Assembly (NCBI RefSeq): GCF_027942865.1
Contig: NC_134510.1
Coordinates: forward strand, 12,490,743 to 12,554,742
Direction of reading: 5' to 3'
Length of the DNA: 64,000 bases
Source of the DNA: Odontesthes bonariensis
Taxonomy: Eukaryota > Chordata > Actinopteri > Atheriniformes > Atherinopsidae
Shown here: one piece after another, positions 11,030-23,600 of the stretch
How the letters are laid out: every line of letters begins with the position of its first letter
Numbering within the stretch: position 1 is the stretch's first letter
Program-made: the position numbers and the translations under genes
Notes under the pieces: model-generated
The model's input: the letters and a program-made list of their open reading frames with translations, nothing else
The model's database searches: none
Told to the model about the DNA's origin: nothing

Positions 11030-11522
11030 AGCTTGGTCTTTTATCAGCTGCCTGCCACCAAGTGATGATTGCTTTGATACTCTCACCCATCTTCGGCCTA
11101 AATGTCAATAGCCCCCTTCAAATAGCCTAACATGATGCCAGGTTTCTTCGGTCAAAAGCCCTTTCCCGTTTACTATGGTGTTAAGTGCAAACCAAGACCT
11201 TATAATCAACAATGTGCCTTTTGCTAATGATTCTGTCCTGCCCAAAGCACTGTAGAAGGTTGTGACAACACAGCTTGTTGAGCAGTGATCAGAAGATTCT
11301 CATGCAACAAGTGTCTTGGCTGTTGTTTAACAGGGCTCCTGAGGCAAACAAATAGTTGGCATAGCATTTGGAAGCAAGAACTCTTCGGAGGTAAAGCGGC
11401 CACAATAATGTTTAAACAAGATGATGCAGTGGCAGAATCGCAATACGACATGGTATTGCTAAGCAAGGAGTAAACTTGGGTTGCCTTGCCAGTGAAAATG
11501 TTTCTCTAGGAGAAGTCTGCAA

Positions 11523-11605
11523 TGTCAGAAGTGGGATTTGAACCCACGCCTCCAAGGGAGACTGCGACCTGAACGCAGCGCCTTAGACCGCTCGGCCATC
11601 CTGAC
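11523..11605 (-). tRNA. tRNA-Leu(CAG), unit 13
   Basis: Variable-loop C-to-T change as in unit 4. Confidence 0.96.
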
Positions 11606-11855
11606 TACGAAAAGGAATATTGGATGACACTGTCGGCGGTCCCAGGCATCATTCCAGCGAATATGTGGGTCTGCGTTGTGTTCGTGTTGAAGGGGAATAT
11701 TGACGAGGCATGCAGCTTCATGGAAGACTCTCCTTCTGAGTAATGGGACTGTGATAGCAATTTTCCTGCACCTTGAAACGGGACACCAAAATCTTATTTC
11801 ACTCCTTGGCGATAGTTGTCTTTTCGTCTGACGACTGTGTCAGGCACACAGAAAT

Positions 11856-11927
11856 TCCTCGTTAGTATAATGGACAGTATCTCCGCCTGTCACGTGGAAG
11901 ATCGGGGTTCGATTCCCCGACGGGGAG
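11856..11927 (+). tRNA. tRNA-Asp(GTC), unit 14, C40T
   Basis: C40T wobble as in unit 5. Confidence 0.95.
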
Positions 11928-12420
11928 AGCTTGGTCTTTTATCAGCTGCCTGCCACCAAGTGATGATTGCTTTGATACTCTCACCCATCTTCGGCCTAAA
12001 TGTCAATAGCCCCCTTCAAATAGCCTAACATGATGCCAGGTTTCTTCGGTCAAAAGCCCTTTCCCGTTTACTATGGTGTTAAGTGCAAACCAAGACCTTA
12101 TAATCAACAATGTGCCTTTTGCTAATGATTCTGTCCTGCCCAAAGCACTGTAGAAGGTTGTGACAACACAGCTTGTTGAGCAGTGGTCAGAAGATTCTCA
12201 TGCAACAAGTGTCTTGGCTGTTGTTTAACAGGGCTCCTGAGGCAAACAAATAGTAGGCATAGCATTTGGAAGCAAGAACTCTTCGGAGGTAAAGCGGCCA
12301 CAATAATCTTTAAACAAGATGATGCAGTGGCAGAATAGCAATACGACATGGTATTGCTAAGCAAGGAGTAAACTTGGGTTGCCTTGCCAGTGAAAATGGT
12401 TCTCTAGGAGAAGTCTGCAA

Positions 12421-12503
12421 TGTCAGAAGTGGGATTTGAACCCACGCCTCCAGGGGAGACTGCGACCTTAACGCAGCGCCTTAGACCGCTCGGCCATCCT
12501 GAC
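12421..12503 (-). tRNA. tRNA-Leu(AAG), unit 14
   Basis: AAG. Confidence 0.96.
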
Positions 12504-12753
12504 TACTAAAAGGAATATTGGACGACACTGTCGGCGGGCCCAGGCATCATTCCAGCGAATATGTGGGTCTGCGTTGTGTTCGTGTTGAAGGGGAATATTG
12601 ACGAGGCATGCAGCTTCATGGAAGACTCTCCTTCTGAGTGATGGGACTGTGATAGCAATTTTCCTGCACCTTGAAAGGGGACACCAAAATCTTATCTCAC
12701 TCCTTGGCGATAGTTGTCTTTTCATCTGACGACTGTATCAGTCACACAGAAAT

Positions 12754-12825
12754 TCCTCGTTAGTATAATGGACAGTATCTCCGCCTGTCACGCGGAAGAT
12801 CGGGGTTCGATTCCCCGACGGGGAG
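12754..12825 (+). tRNA. tRNA-Asp(GTC), unit 15
   Basis: Consensus body; flanks as unit 6. Confidence 0.97.
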
Positions 12826-13318
12826 AGCTTGGTCTTTTATCAGCTGCCTGCCACCAAGTGATGATTGCTTTGATACTCTTACCCATCTTCGGCCTAAATG
12901 TCATTAGCCCTCTTCAAATAGCCTAACATGATGCCAGGTTTCTTCGGTCAAAAGCCCTTTCCCGTTTACTATGGTGTTAAGTGCAAACCAAGACCTTATA
13001 ATCAACAATGTGCCTTTTGCTAATGATTCTGTCCTGCCCAAAGCACTGTAGAAGGTTGTGACAACACAGCTTGTTGAGCAGTGATCAGAAGATTCTCATG
13101 CAACAAGTGTCTTGGCTGTTGTTTAACAGGGCTCCTGAGGCAAACAAATAGTAGGCATAGCATTTGGAAGCAAGAACTCTTCGGAGGTAAAGCGGCCACA
13201 ATAATGTTTAAACAAGATGATGCAGTGGCAGAATAGCAATACGACATGGTATTGCTAAGCAAGGAGTAAACTTGGGTTGCCTTGCCAGTGAAAATGTTTC
13301 TCTAGGAGAAGTCTGCAA

Positions 13319-13401
13319 TGTCAGAAGTGGGATTTGAACCCACGCCTCCAGGGGAGACTGCGACCTGAACGCAGCGCCTTAGACCGCTCGGCCATCCTGA
13401 C
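13319..13401 (-). tRNA. tRNA-Leu(CAG), unit 15
   Basis: Consensus, CAG. Confidence 0.97.
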
Positions 13402-13651
13402 TACGAAAAGGAATATTGGATGACACTGTCGGCGGGCCCAGGCATCATTCCAGCGAATATGTGGGTCTGCGTTGTGTTCGTGTTGAAGGGGAATATTGAC
13501 GAGGCATGCAGCTTCATGGAAGACTCTCCTTCTGAGTAATGGGACTGTGATAGCAATTTTCCTGCACCTTGAAACGGGACACCAAAATCTTATTTCACTC
13601 CTTGGCGATAGTTGTCTTTTCGTCTGACGACTGTGTCAGGCACACAGAAAT

Positions 13652-13723
13652 TCCTCGTTAGTATAATGGACAGTATCTCCGCCTGTCACGCGGAAGATCG
13701 GGGTTCGATTCCCCGACGGGGAG
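13652..13723 (+). tRNA. tRNA-Asp(GTC), unit 16
   Basis: Consensus. Confidence 0.97.
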
Positions 13724-14216
13724 AGCTTGGTCTTTTATCAGCTGCCTGCCACCAAGTGATGATTGCTTTGATACTCTCACCCATCTTCGGCCTAAATGTC
13801 AATAGCCCCCTTCAAATAGCCTAACATGATGCCAGGTTTCTTCGGTCAAAAGCCCTTTCCCGTTTACTATGGTGTTAAGTGCAAACCAAGACCTTATAAT
13901 CAACAATGTGCCTTTTGCTAATGATTCTGTCCTGCCCAAAGCACTGTAGAAGGTTGTGACAACACAGCTTGTTGAGCCGTGGTCAGAAGATTCTCATGCA
14001 ACAAGTGTCTTGGCTGTTGTTTAACAGGGCTCCTGAGGCAAAGAAATAGTAGGCATAGCATTTGGAAGCAAGAACTCTTCGGAGGTAAAGCGGCCACAAT
14101 AATGTTTAAACAAGATGATGCAGTGGCAGAATAGCAATACGACATGGTATTGCTAAGCAAGGAGTAAACTTGGGTTGCCTTGCCAGTGAAAATGTTTCTC
14201 TAGGAGAAGTCTGCAA

Positions 14217-14299
14217 TGTCAGAAGTGGGATTTGAACCCACGCCTCCAGGGGAGACTGCGACCTGAACGCAGCGCCTTAGACCGCTCGGCCATCCTGAC
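14217..14299 (-). tRNA. tRNA-Leu(CAG), unit 16
   Basis: Consensus, CAG. Confidence 0.97.
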
Positions 14300-14549
14300 T
14301 ACGAAAAGGAATATTGGATGACACTGTCGGCGGGCCCAGGCATCATTCCAGCGAATATGTGGGTCTGCGTTGTGTTCGTGTTGAAGGGGAATATTGACGA
14401 GGCATGCAGCTTCATGGAAGACTCTCCTTCTGAGTAATGGGACTGTGATAGCAATTTTCCTGCACCTTGAAACGGGACACCAAAATCTTATTTCACTCCT
14501 TGGCGATAGTTGTCTTTTCGTCTGACGACTGTGTCAGGCACACAGAAAT

Positions 14550-14621
14550 TCCTCGTTAGTATAATGGACAGTATCTCCGCCTGTCACGCGGAAGATCGGG
14601 GTTCGATTCCCCGACGGGGAG
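14550..14621 (+). tRNA. tRNA-Asp(GTC), unit 17
   Basis: Consensus. Confidence 0.97.
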
Positions 14622-15114
14622 AGCTTGGTCTTTTATCAGCTGCCTGCCACCAAGTGATGATTGCTTTGATACTCTCACCCATCTTCGGCCTAAATGTCAA
14701 TAGCCCCCTTCAAATAGCCTAACATGATGCCAGGTTTCTTCGGTCAAAAGCCCTTTCCCGTTTACTATGGTGTTAAGTGCAAACCAAGACCTTATAATCA
14801 ACAATGTGCCTTTTGCTAATGATTCTGTCCTGCCCAAAGCACTGTAGAAGGTTGTGACAACACAGCTTGTTGAGCCGTGGTCAGAAGATTCTCATGCAAC
14901 AAGTGTCTTGGCTGTTGTTTAACAGGGCTCCTGAGGCAAAGAAATAGTAGGCATAGCATTTGGAAGCAAGAACTCTTCGGAGGTAAAGCGGCCACAATAA
15001 TCTTTAAACAAGATGATGCAGTGGCAGAATAGCAATACGACATGGTATTGCTAAGCAAGGAGTAAACTTGGGTTGCCTTGCCAGTGAAAATGGTTCTCTA
15101 GGAGAAGTCTGCAA

Positions 15115-15197
15115 TGTCAGAAGTGGGATTTGAACCCACGCCTCCAGGGGAGACTGCGACCTTAACGCAGCGCCTTAGACCGCTCGGCCATCCTGAC
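15115..15197 (-). tRNA. tRNA-Leu(AAG), unit 17
   Basis: AAG. Confidence 0.96.
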
Positions 15198-15447
15198 TAC
15201 TAAAAGGAATATTTGACGACACTGTTGGCGGGCCCAGGCATCATTCCAGCGAATATGTGGGTCTGCGTTATGTTCGTGTTGAAGGGGAATATTGACGAGG
15301 CATGCAGCTTCATGGAAGACTCTCCTTCTGAGTGATGGGACTGTGATAGCAATTTTCCTGCACCTTGAAAGGGGACACCAAAATCTTATTTCACTCCTTG
15401 GCGATAGTTGTCTTTTCGTCTGACGACTGTGTCAGTCACAGAGAAAT

Positions 15448-15519
15448 TCCTCGTTAGTATAATGGACAGTATCTCCGCCTGTCACGCGGAAGATCGGGGT
15501 TCGATTCCCCGAGGGGGAG
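15448..15519 (+). tRNA. tRNA-Asp(GTC), unit 18, G67 variant
   Basis: C67G acceptor mismatch as in unit 9. Confidence 0.9.
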
Positions 15520-16012
15520 AGCTTGGTCTTTTATCAGCTGCCTGCCACCAAGTGATGATTGCTTTGATACTCTCACCCATCTTCGGCCTAAATGTCAATA
15601 GCCCCCTTCAAATAGCCTAACATGATGCCAGGTTTCTTCGGTCAAAAGCCCTTTCCCGTTTACTATGGTGTTAAGTGCAAACCAAGACCTTATAATCAAC
15701 AATGTGCCTTTTGCTAATGATTCTGTCCTGCCCAAAGCACTGTAGAAGGTTGTGACAACACAGCTTGTTGAGCAGTGGTCAGAAGATTCTCATGCAACAA
15801 GTGTCTTGGCTGTTGTTTAACAGGGCTCCTGAGGCAAAGAAATAGTAGGCATAGCATTTGGAAGCAAGAACTCTTCGGAGGTAAAGCGGCCACAATAATC
15901 TTTAAACAAGATGATGCAGTGGCAGAATAGCAATACGACATGGTATTGCTAAGCAAGGAGTAAACTTGGGTTGCCTTGCCAGTGAAAATGTTTCTCTAGG
16001 AGAAGTCTGCAA

Positions 16013-16095
16013 TGTCAGAAGTGGGATTTGAACCCACGCCTCCAGGGGAGACTGCGACCTGAACGCAGCTCCTTAGACCGCTCGGCCATCCTGAC
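16013..16095 (-). tRNA. tRNA-Leu(CAG), unit 18, A25 variant
   Basis: C25A. Unit 9, its partner in block A, has an AAG gene here instead. Confidence 0.9.
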
Positions 16096-16345
16096 TACTA
16101 AAAGGAATATTGGATGACACTGTCGGCGGGCCCAGGCATCATTCCAGCGAATATGTGGGTCTGCGTTGTGTTCGTGTTGAAGGGGAATATTGACGAGGCA
16201 TGCAGCTTCATGGAAGACTCTCCTTCTGAGTAATGGGACTGTGATAGCAATTTTCCTGCACCTTGAAACGGGACACCAAAATCTTATTTCACTCCTTGGC
16301 GATAGTTGTCTTTTCGTCTGACGACTGTGTCAGGCACACAGAAAT

Positions 16346-16417
16346 TCCTCGTTAGTATAATGGACAGTATCTCCGCCTGTCACGCGGAAGATGGGGGTTC
16401 GATTCCCCGACGGGGAG
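16346..16417 (+). tRNA. tRNA-Asp(GTC), unit 19, G49 variant
   Basis: C49G gives a G49.G65 mismatch at the base of the T stem; acceptor intact. Confidence 0.9.
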
Positions 16418-16910
16418 AGCTTGGTCTTTTATCAGCTGCCTGCCACCAAGTGATGATTGCTTTGATACTCTCACCCATCTTCGGCCTAAATGTCAATAGC
16501 CCCCTTCAAATAGCCTAACATGATGCCAGGTTTCTTCGGTCAAAAGCCCTTTCCCGTTTACTATGGTGTTAAGTGCAAACCAAGACCTTATAATCAACAA
16601 TGTGCCTTTTGCTAATGATTCTGTCCTGCCCAAAGCACTGTAGAAGGTTGTGACAACACAGCTTGTTGAGCCGTGGTCAGAAGATTCTCATGCAACAAGT
16701 GTCTTGGCTGTTGTTTAACAGGGCTCCTGAGGCAAAGAAATAGTAGGCATAGCATTTGGAAGCAAGAACTCTTCGGAGGTAAAGCGGCCACAATAATCTT
16801 TAAACAAGATGATGCAGTGGCAGAATAGCAATACGACATGGTATTGCTAAGCAAGGAGTAAACTTGGGTTGCCTTGCCAGTGAAAATGGTTCTCTAGGAG
16901 AAGTCTGCAA

Positions 16911-16993
16911 TGTCAGAAGTGGGATTTGAACCCACGCCTCCAGGGGAGACTGCGACCTTAACGCAGCGCCTTAGACCGCTCGGCCATCCTGAC
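16911..16993 (-). tRNA. tRNA-Leu(AAG), unit 19
   Basis: AAG. Confidence 0.96.
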
Positions 16994-17243
16994 TACTAAA
17001 AGGAATATTTGACGACACTGTTGGCGGGCCCAGGCATCATTCCAGCGAATATGTGGGTCTGCGTTATGTTCGTGTTGAAGGGGAATATTGACGAGGCATG
17101 CAGCTTCATGGAAGACTCTCCTTCTGAGTGATGGGACTGTGATAGCAATTTTCCTGCACCTTGAAAGGGGACACCAAAATCTTATTTCACTCCTTGGCGA
17201 TAGTTGTCTTTTCGTCTGACGACTGTGTCAGGCACACAGAAAT

Positions 17244-17315
17244 TCCTCGTTAGTATAATGGACAGTATCTCCGCCTGTCACGCGGAAGATCGGGGTTCGA
17301 TTCCCCGACGGGGAG
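17244..17315 (+). tRNA. tRNA-Asp(GTC), unit 20
   Basis: Consensus. Confidence 0.97.
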
Positions 17316-17808
17316 AGCTTGGTCTTTTATCAGCTGCCTGCCACCAAGTGATGATTGCTTTGATACTCTCACCCATCTTCGGCCTAAATGTCAATAGCCC
17401 CCTTCAAATAGCCTAACATGATGCCAGGTTTCTTCGGTCAAAAGCCCTTTCCCGTTTACTATGGTGTTAAGTGCAAACCAAGACCTTATAATCAACAATG
17501 TGCCTTTTGCTAATGATTCTGTCCTGCCCAAAGCACTGTAGAAGGTTGTGACAACACAGCTTGTTGAGCAGTGGTCAGAAGATTCTCATGCAACAAGTGT
17601 CTTGGCTGTTGTTTAACAGGGCTCCTGAGGCAAAGAAATAGTAGGCATAGCATTTGGAAGCAAGAACTCTTCGGAGGTAAAGCGGCCACAATAATCTTTA
17701 AACAAGATGATGCAGTGGCAGAATAGCAATACGACATGGTATTGCTAAGCAAGGAGTAAACTTGGGTTGCCTTGCCAGTGAAAATGTTTCTCTAGGAGAA
17801 GTCTGCAA

Positions 17809-17891
17809 TGTCAGAAGTGGGATTTGAACCCACGCCTCCAGGGGAGACTGCGACCTGAACGCAGCTCCTTAGACCGCTCGGCCATCCTGAC
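17809..17891 (-). tRNA. tRNA-Leu(CAG), unit 20, A25 variant
   Basis: C25A D-stem change. Confidence 0.9.
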
Positions 17892-18141
17892 TACTAAAAG
17901 GAATATTGGATGACACTGTCGGCGGGCCCAGGCATCATTCCAGCGAATATGTGGGTCTGCGTTGTGTTCGTGTTGAAGGGGAATATTGACGAGGCATGCA
18001 GCTTCATGGAAGACTCTCCTTCTGAGTAATGGGACTGTGATAGCAATTTTCCTGCACCTTGAAACGGGACACCAAAATCTTATTTCACTCCTTGGCGATA
18101 GTTGTCTTTTCGTCTGACGACTGTGTCAGCCACACAGAAAT

Positions 18142-18213
18142 TCCTCGTTAGTATAATGGACAGTATCTCCGCCTGTCACGCGGAAGATCGGGGTTCGATT
18201 CCCCGACGGGGAG
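18142..18213 (+). tRNA. tRNA-Asp(GTC), unit 21
   Basis: Consensus body; the upstream flank reads cagccacac, shared with units 31, 46 and 51. Confidence 0.97.
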
Positions 18214-18705
18214 AGCTTGGTCTTTTATCAGCTGCCTGCCACCAAGTGATGATTGTTTTGATACTCTCACCCATCTTCGGCCTAAATGTCAATAGCCCCC
18301 TTCAAATAGCCTAACATGAGGCCAGGTTGCTTTGGTCAAAAGCCCTTTCCCCTTTACTATGGTGTTAAGTGCAAACCAAGACCTTATAATCAACAATGTG
18401 CTTTTGCTAATGATTCTGTCCTGCCCAAAGCACTGTAAAAGGTTGTGACAACACAGCTTGTTGAGCAGTGGTCAGAAGATTCTCATGCAACAAGTGTCTT
18501 GGCTGTTGTTTAACAGGGCTCCTGAGGCAAACAAAAAGTAGGCATAGCATTTGGAAGCAAGAACTCTTCGGAGGTAAAGCGGCCACAATAATCTTTAAAC
18601 AAGATGATGCATTGGCAGAATAGCAATACGACATGGTATTGCTAAGCAAGGAGTAAACTTGGGTTGCCTTGCCAGTGAAAATGGTTCTGTAGGAGAAGTC
18701 TGCAA

Positions 18706-18788
18706 TGTCAGAAGTGGGATTTGAACCCACGCCTCCAGGGGAGACTGCGACCTTAACGCAGCGCCTTAGACCGCTCGGCCATCCTGAC
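18706..18788 (-). tRNA. tRNA-Leu(AAG), unit 21
   Basis: AAG, in the gaggcc-type half unit that is 1 bp short. Confidence 0.96.
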
Positions 18789-19038
18789 TACTAAAAGGAA
18801 TATTTGACGACACTGTCGGCGGGCCCAGGCATCATTCCAGCGAATATGTGGGTCTGCGTTGTGTTCGTGTTGAAGGGGAATATTGACGAGGCATGCAGCT
18901 TCATGGAAGACTCTCCTTCTGAGTAATGGGACTGTGATAGCAATTTTCCTGCACCTTGAAACGGGACACCAAAATCTTATTTCACTCCTTGGCGATAGTT
19001 GTCTTTTCGTCTGACGACTGTGTCAGTCACAGAGAAAT

Positions 19039-19110
19039 TCCTCGTTAGTATAATGGACAGTATCTCCGCCTGTCACGCGGAAGATCGGGGTTCGATTCCC
19101 CGACGGGGAG
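19039..19110 (+). tRNA. tRNA-Asp(GTC), unit 22
   Basis: Consensus body; cacagaga flank as in units 9 and 18 but with C67 intact. Confidence 0.97.
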
Positions 19111-19603
19111 AGCTTGGTCTTTTATCAGCTGCCTGCCACCAAGTGATGATTGCTTTGATACTCTCACCCATCTTCGGCCTAAATGTCAATAGCCCCCTTC
19201 AAATAGCCTAACATGATGCCAGGTTTCTTCGGTCAAAAGCCCTTTCCCGTTTACTATGGTGTTAAGTGCAAACCAAGACCTTATAATCAACAATGTGCCT
19301 TTTGCTAATGATTCTGTCCTGCCCAAAGCACTGTAGAAGGTTGTGACAACACAGCTTGTTGAGCCGTGGTCAGAAGATTCTCATGCAACAAGTGTCTTGG
19401 CTGTTGTTTAACAGGGCTCCTGAGGCAAAGAAATAGTAGGCATAGCATTTGGAAGCAAGAACTCTTCGGAGGTAAAGCGGCCACAATAATGTTTAAACAA
19501 GATGATGCAGTGGCAGAATAGCAATACGACATGGTATTGCTAAGCAAGGAGTAAACTTGGGTTGCCTTGCCAGTGAAAATGTTTCTCTAGGAGAAGTCTG
19601 CAA

Positions 19604-19686
19604 TGTCAGAAGTGGGATTTGAACCCACGCCTCCAGGGGAGACTGCGACCTGAACGCAGCGCCTTAGACCGCTCGGCCATCCTGAC
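19604..19686 (-). tRNA. tRNA-Leu(CAG), unit 22
   Basis: Consensus, CAG. Confidence 0.97.
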
Positions 19687-19936
19687 TACGAAAAGGAATA
19701 TTGGATGACACTGTCGGCGGGCCCAGGCATCATTCCAGCGAATATGTGGGTCTGCGTTGTGTTCGTGTTGAAGGGGAATATTGACGAGGCATGCAGCTTC
19801 ATGGAAGACTCTCCTTCTGAGTAATGGGACTGTGATAGCAATTTTCCTGCACCTTGAAACGGGACACCAAAATCTTATTTCACTCCTTGGCGATAGTTGT
19901 CTTTTCGTCTGACGACTGTGTCAGGCACACAGAAAT

Positions 19937-20008
19937 TCCTCGTTAGTATAATGGACAGTATCTCCGCCTGTCACGCGGAAGATGGGGGTTCGATTCCCCG
20001 ACGGGGAG
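19937..20008 (+). tRNA. tRNA-Asp(GTC), unit 23, G49 variant
   Basis: C49G as in unit 19, four units upstream. Confidence 0.9.
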
Positions 20009-20501
20009 AGCTTGGTCTTTTATCAGCTGCCTGCCACCAAGTGATGATTGCTTTGATACTCTCACCCATCTTCGGCCTAAATGTCAATAGCCCCCTTCAA
20101 ATAGCCTAACATGATGCCAGGTTTCTTCGGTCAAAAGCCCTTTCCCGTTTACTATGGTGTTAAGTGCAAACCAAGACCTTATAATCAACAATGTGCCTTT
20201 TGCTAATGATTCTGTCCTGCCCAAAGCACTGTAGAAGGTTGTGACAACACAGCTTGTTGAGCCGTGGTCAGAAGATTCTCATGCAACAAGTGTCTTGGCT
20301 GTTGTTTAACAGGGCTCCTGAGGCAAAGAAATAGTAGGCATAGCATTTGGAAGCAAGAACTCTTCGGAGGTAAAGCGGCCACAATAATCTTTAAACAAGA
20401 TGATGCAGTGGCAGAATAGCAATACGACATGGTATTGCTAAGCAAGGAGTAAACTTGGGTTGCCTTGCCAGTGAAAATGGTTCTCTAGGAGAAGTCTGCA
20501 A

Positions 20502-20584
20502 TGTCAGAAGTGGGATTTGAACCCACGCCTCCAGGGGAGACTGCGACCTTAACGCAGCGCCTTAGACCGCTCGGCCATCCTGAC
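20502..20584 (-). tRNA. tRNA-Leu(AAG), unit 23
   Basis: AAG. Confidence 0.96.
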
Positions 20585-20834
20585 TACTAAAAGGAATATT
20601 TGACGACACTGTTGGCGGGCCCAGGCATCATTCCAGCGAATATGTGGGTCTGCGTTATGTTCGTGTTGAAGGGGAATATTGACGAGGCATGCAGCTTCAT
20701 GGAAGACTCTCCTTCTGAGTGATGGGACTGTGATAGCAATTTTCCTGCACCTTGAAAGGGGACACCAAAATCTTATTTCACTCCTTGGCGATAGTTGTCT
20801 TTTCGTCTGACGACTGTGTCAGGCACACAGAAAT

Positions 20835-20906
20835 TCCTCGTTAGTATAATGGACAGTATCTCCGCCTGTCACGCGGAAGATCGGGGTTCGATTCCCCGAC
20901 GGGGAG
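20835..20906 (+). tRNA. tRNA-Asp(GTC), unit 24
   Basis: Consensus. Confidence 0.97.
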
Positions 20907-21399
20907 AGCTTGGTCTTTTATCAGCTGCCTGCCACCAAGTGATGATTGCTTTGATACTCTCACCCATCTTCGGCCTAAATGTCAATAGCCCCCTTCAAAT
21001 AGCCTAACATGATGCCAGGTTTCTTCGGTCAAAAGCCCTTTCCCGTTTACTATGGTGTTAAGTGCAAACCAAGACCTTATAATCAACAATGTGCCTTTTG
21101 CTAATGATTCTGTCCTGCCCAAAGCACTGTAGAAGGTTGTGACAACACAGCTTGTTGAGCAGTGGTCAGAAGATTCTCATGCAACAAGTGTCTTGGCTGT
21201 TGTTTAACAGGGCTCCTGAGGCAAAGAAATAGTAGGCATAGCATTTGGAAGCAAGAACTCTTCGGAGGTAAAGCGGCCACAATAATCTTTAAACAAGATG
21301 ATGCAGTGGCAGAATAGCAATACGACATGGTATTGCTAAGCAAGGAGTAAACTTGGGTTGCCTTGCCAGTGAAAATGTTTCTCTAGGAGAAGTCTGCAA

Positions 21400-21482
21400 T
21401 GTCAGAAGTGGGATTTGAACCCACGCCTCCAGGGGAGACTGCGACCTTAACGCAGCGCCTTAGACCGCTCGGCCATCCTGAC
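21400..21482 (-). tRNA. tRNA-Leu(AAG), unit 24
   Basis: AAG; with unit 23 one of few adjacent AAG pairs. Confidence 0.96.
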
Positions 21483-21732
21483 TACTAAAAGGAATATTTG
21501 ACGACACTGTTGGCGGGCCCAGGCATCATTCCAGCGAATATGTGGGTCTGCGTTATGTTCGTGTTGAAGGGGAATATTGACGAGGCATGCAGCTTCATGG
21601 AAGACTCTCCTTCTGAGTGATGGGACTGTGATAGCAATTTTCCTGCACCTTGAAAGGGGACACCAAAATCTTATTTCACTCCTTGGCGATAGTTGTCTTT
21701 TCGTCTGACGACTGTGTCAGGCACACAGAAAT

Positions 21733-21804
21733 TCCTCGTTAGTATAATGGACAGTATCTCCGCCTGTCACGCGGAAGATCGGGGTTCGATTCCCCGACGG
21801 GGAG
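21733..21804 (+). tRNA. tRNA-Asp(GTC), unit 25
   Basis: Consensus. Confidence 0.97.
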
Positions 21805-22297
21805 AGCTTGGTCTTTTATCAGCTGCCTGCCACCAAGTGATGATTGCTTTGATACTCTCACCCATCTTCGGCCTAAATGTCAATAGCCCCCTTCAAATAG
21901 CCTAACATGATGCCAGGTTTCTTCGGTCAAAAGCCCTTTCCCGTTTACTATGGTGTTAAGTGCAAACCAAGACCTTATAATCAACAATGTGCCTTTTGCT
22001 AATGATTCTGTCCTGCCCAAAGCACTGTAGAAGGTTGTGACAACACAGCTTGTTGAGCCGTGGTCAGAAGATTCTCATGCAACAAGTGTCTTGGCTGTTG
22101 TTTAACAGGGCTCCTGAGGCAAAGAAATAGTAGGCATAGCATTTGGAAGCAAGAACTCTTCGGAGGTAAAGCGGCCACAATAATGTTTAAACAAGATGAT
22201 GCAGTGGCAGAATAGCAATACGACATGGTATTGCTAAGCAAGGAGTAAACTTGGGTTGCCTTGCCAGTGAAAATGTTTCTCTAGGAGAAGTCTGCAA

Positions 22298-22380
22298 TGT
22301 CAGAAGTGGGATTTGAACCCACGCCTCCAGGGGAGACTGCGACCTGAACGCAGCGCCTTAGACCGCTCGGCCATCCTGAC
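22298..22380 (-). tRNA. tRNA-Leu(CAG), unit 25
   Basis: Consensus, CAG. Confidence 0.97.
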
Positions 22381-22630
22381 TACGAAAAGGAATATTGGAT
22401 GACACTGTCGGCGGGCCCAGGCATCATTCCAGCGAATATGTGGGTCTGCGTTGTGTTCGTGTTGAAGGGGAATATTGACGAGGCATGCAGCTTCATGGAA
22501 GACTCTCCTTCTGAGTAATGGGACTGTGATAGCAATTTTCCTGCACCTTGAAACGGGACACCAAAATCTTATTTCACTCCTTGGCGATAGTTGTCTTTTC
22601 GTCTGACGACTGTGTCAGGCACACAGAAAT

Positions 22631-22702
22631 TCCTCGTTAGTATAATGGACAGTATCTCCGCCTGTCACGCGGAAGATCGGGGTTCGATTCCCCGACGGGG
22701 AG
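22631..22702 (+). tRNA. tRNA-Asp(GTC), unit 26
   Basis: Consensus. Confidence 0.97.
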
Positions 22703-23195
22703 AGCTTGGTCTTTTATCAGCTGCCTGCTACCAAGTGATGATTGCTTTGATACTCTCACCCATCTTCGGCCTAAATGTCAATAGCCCCCTTCAAATAGCC
22801 TAACATGATGCCAGGTTTCTTCGGTCAAAAGCCCTTTCCCGTTTACTATGGTGTTAAGTGCAAACCAAGACCTTATAATCAACAATGTGCCTTTTGCTAA
22901 TGATTCTGTCCTGCCCAAAGCACTGTAGAAGGTTGTGACAACACAGCTTGTTGAGCCGTGGTCAGAAGATTCTCATGCAACAAGTGTCTTGGCTGTTGTT
23001 TAACAGGGCTCCTGAGGCAAAGAAATAGTAGGCATAGCATTTGGAAGCAAGAACTCTTCGGAGGTAAAGCGGCCACAATAATCTTTAAACAAGATGATGC
23101 AGTGGCAGAATAGCAATACGACATGGTATTGCTAAGCAAGGAGTAAACTTGGGTTGCCTTGCCAGTGAAAATGGTTCTCTAGGAGAAGTCTGCAA

Positions 23196-23278
23196 TGTCA
23201 GAAGTGGGATTTGAACCCACGCCTCCAGGGGAGACTGCGACCTTAACGCAGCGCCTTAGACCGCTCGGCCATCCTGAC
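23196..23278 (-). tRNA. tRNA-Leu(AAG), unit 26
   Basis: AAG. Confidence 0.96.
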
Positions 23279-23528
23279 TACTAAAAGGAATATTTGACGA
23301 CACTGTTGGCGGGCCCAGGCATCATTCCAGCGAATATGTGGGTCTGCGTTATGTTCGTGTTGAAGGGGAATATTGACGAGGCATGCAGCTTCATGGAAGA
23401 CTCTCCTTCTGAGTGATGGGACTGTGATAGCAATTTTCCTGCACCTTGAAAGGGGACACCAAAATCTTATTTCACTCCTTGGCGATAGTTGTCTTTTCGT
23501 CTGACGACTGTGTCAGGCACACAGAAAT

Positions 23529-23600
23529 TCCTCGTTAGTATAATGGACAGTATCTCCGCCTGTCACGCGGAAGATCGGGGTTCGATTCCCCGAGGGGGAG
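23529..23600 (+). tRNA. tRNA-Asp(GTC), unit 27, G67 variant
   Basis: C67G acceptor mismatch. Confidence 0.9.

Larger units (their letters stand above)
8081..16161. repeat. Higher-order block A, copy 2 (units 10-18)
   Basis: This copy lies 8,080 bp from copy 1 and carries the same unit order. Private changes, such as A37 in the Leu gene of unit 12 and a C for A near 10764, show that it is a distinct copy. The half unit before it (7541-8080) is the same type as the one before copy 3 (31783-32322), so the shared segment starts left of 8081. Confidence 0.9.
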
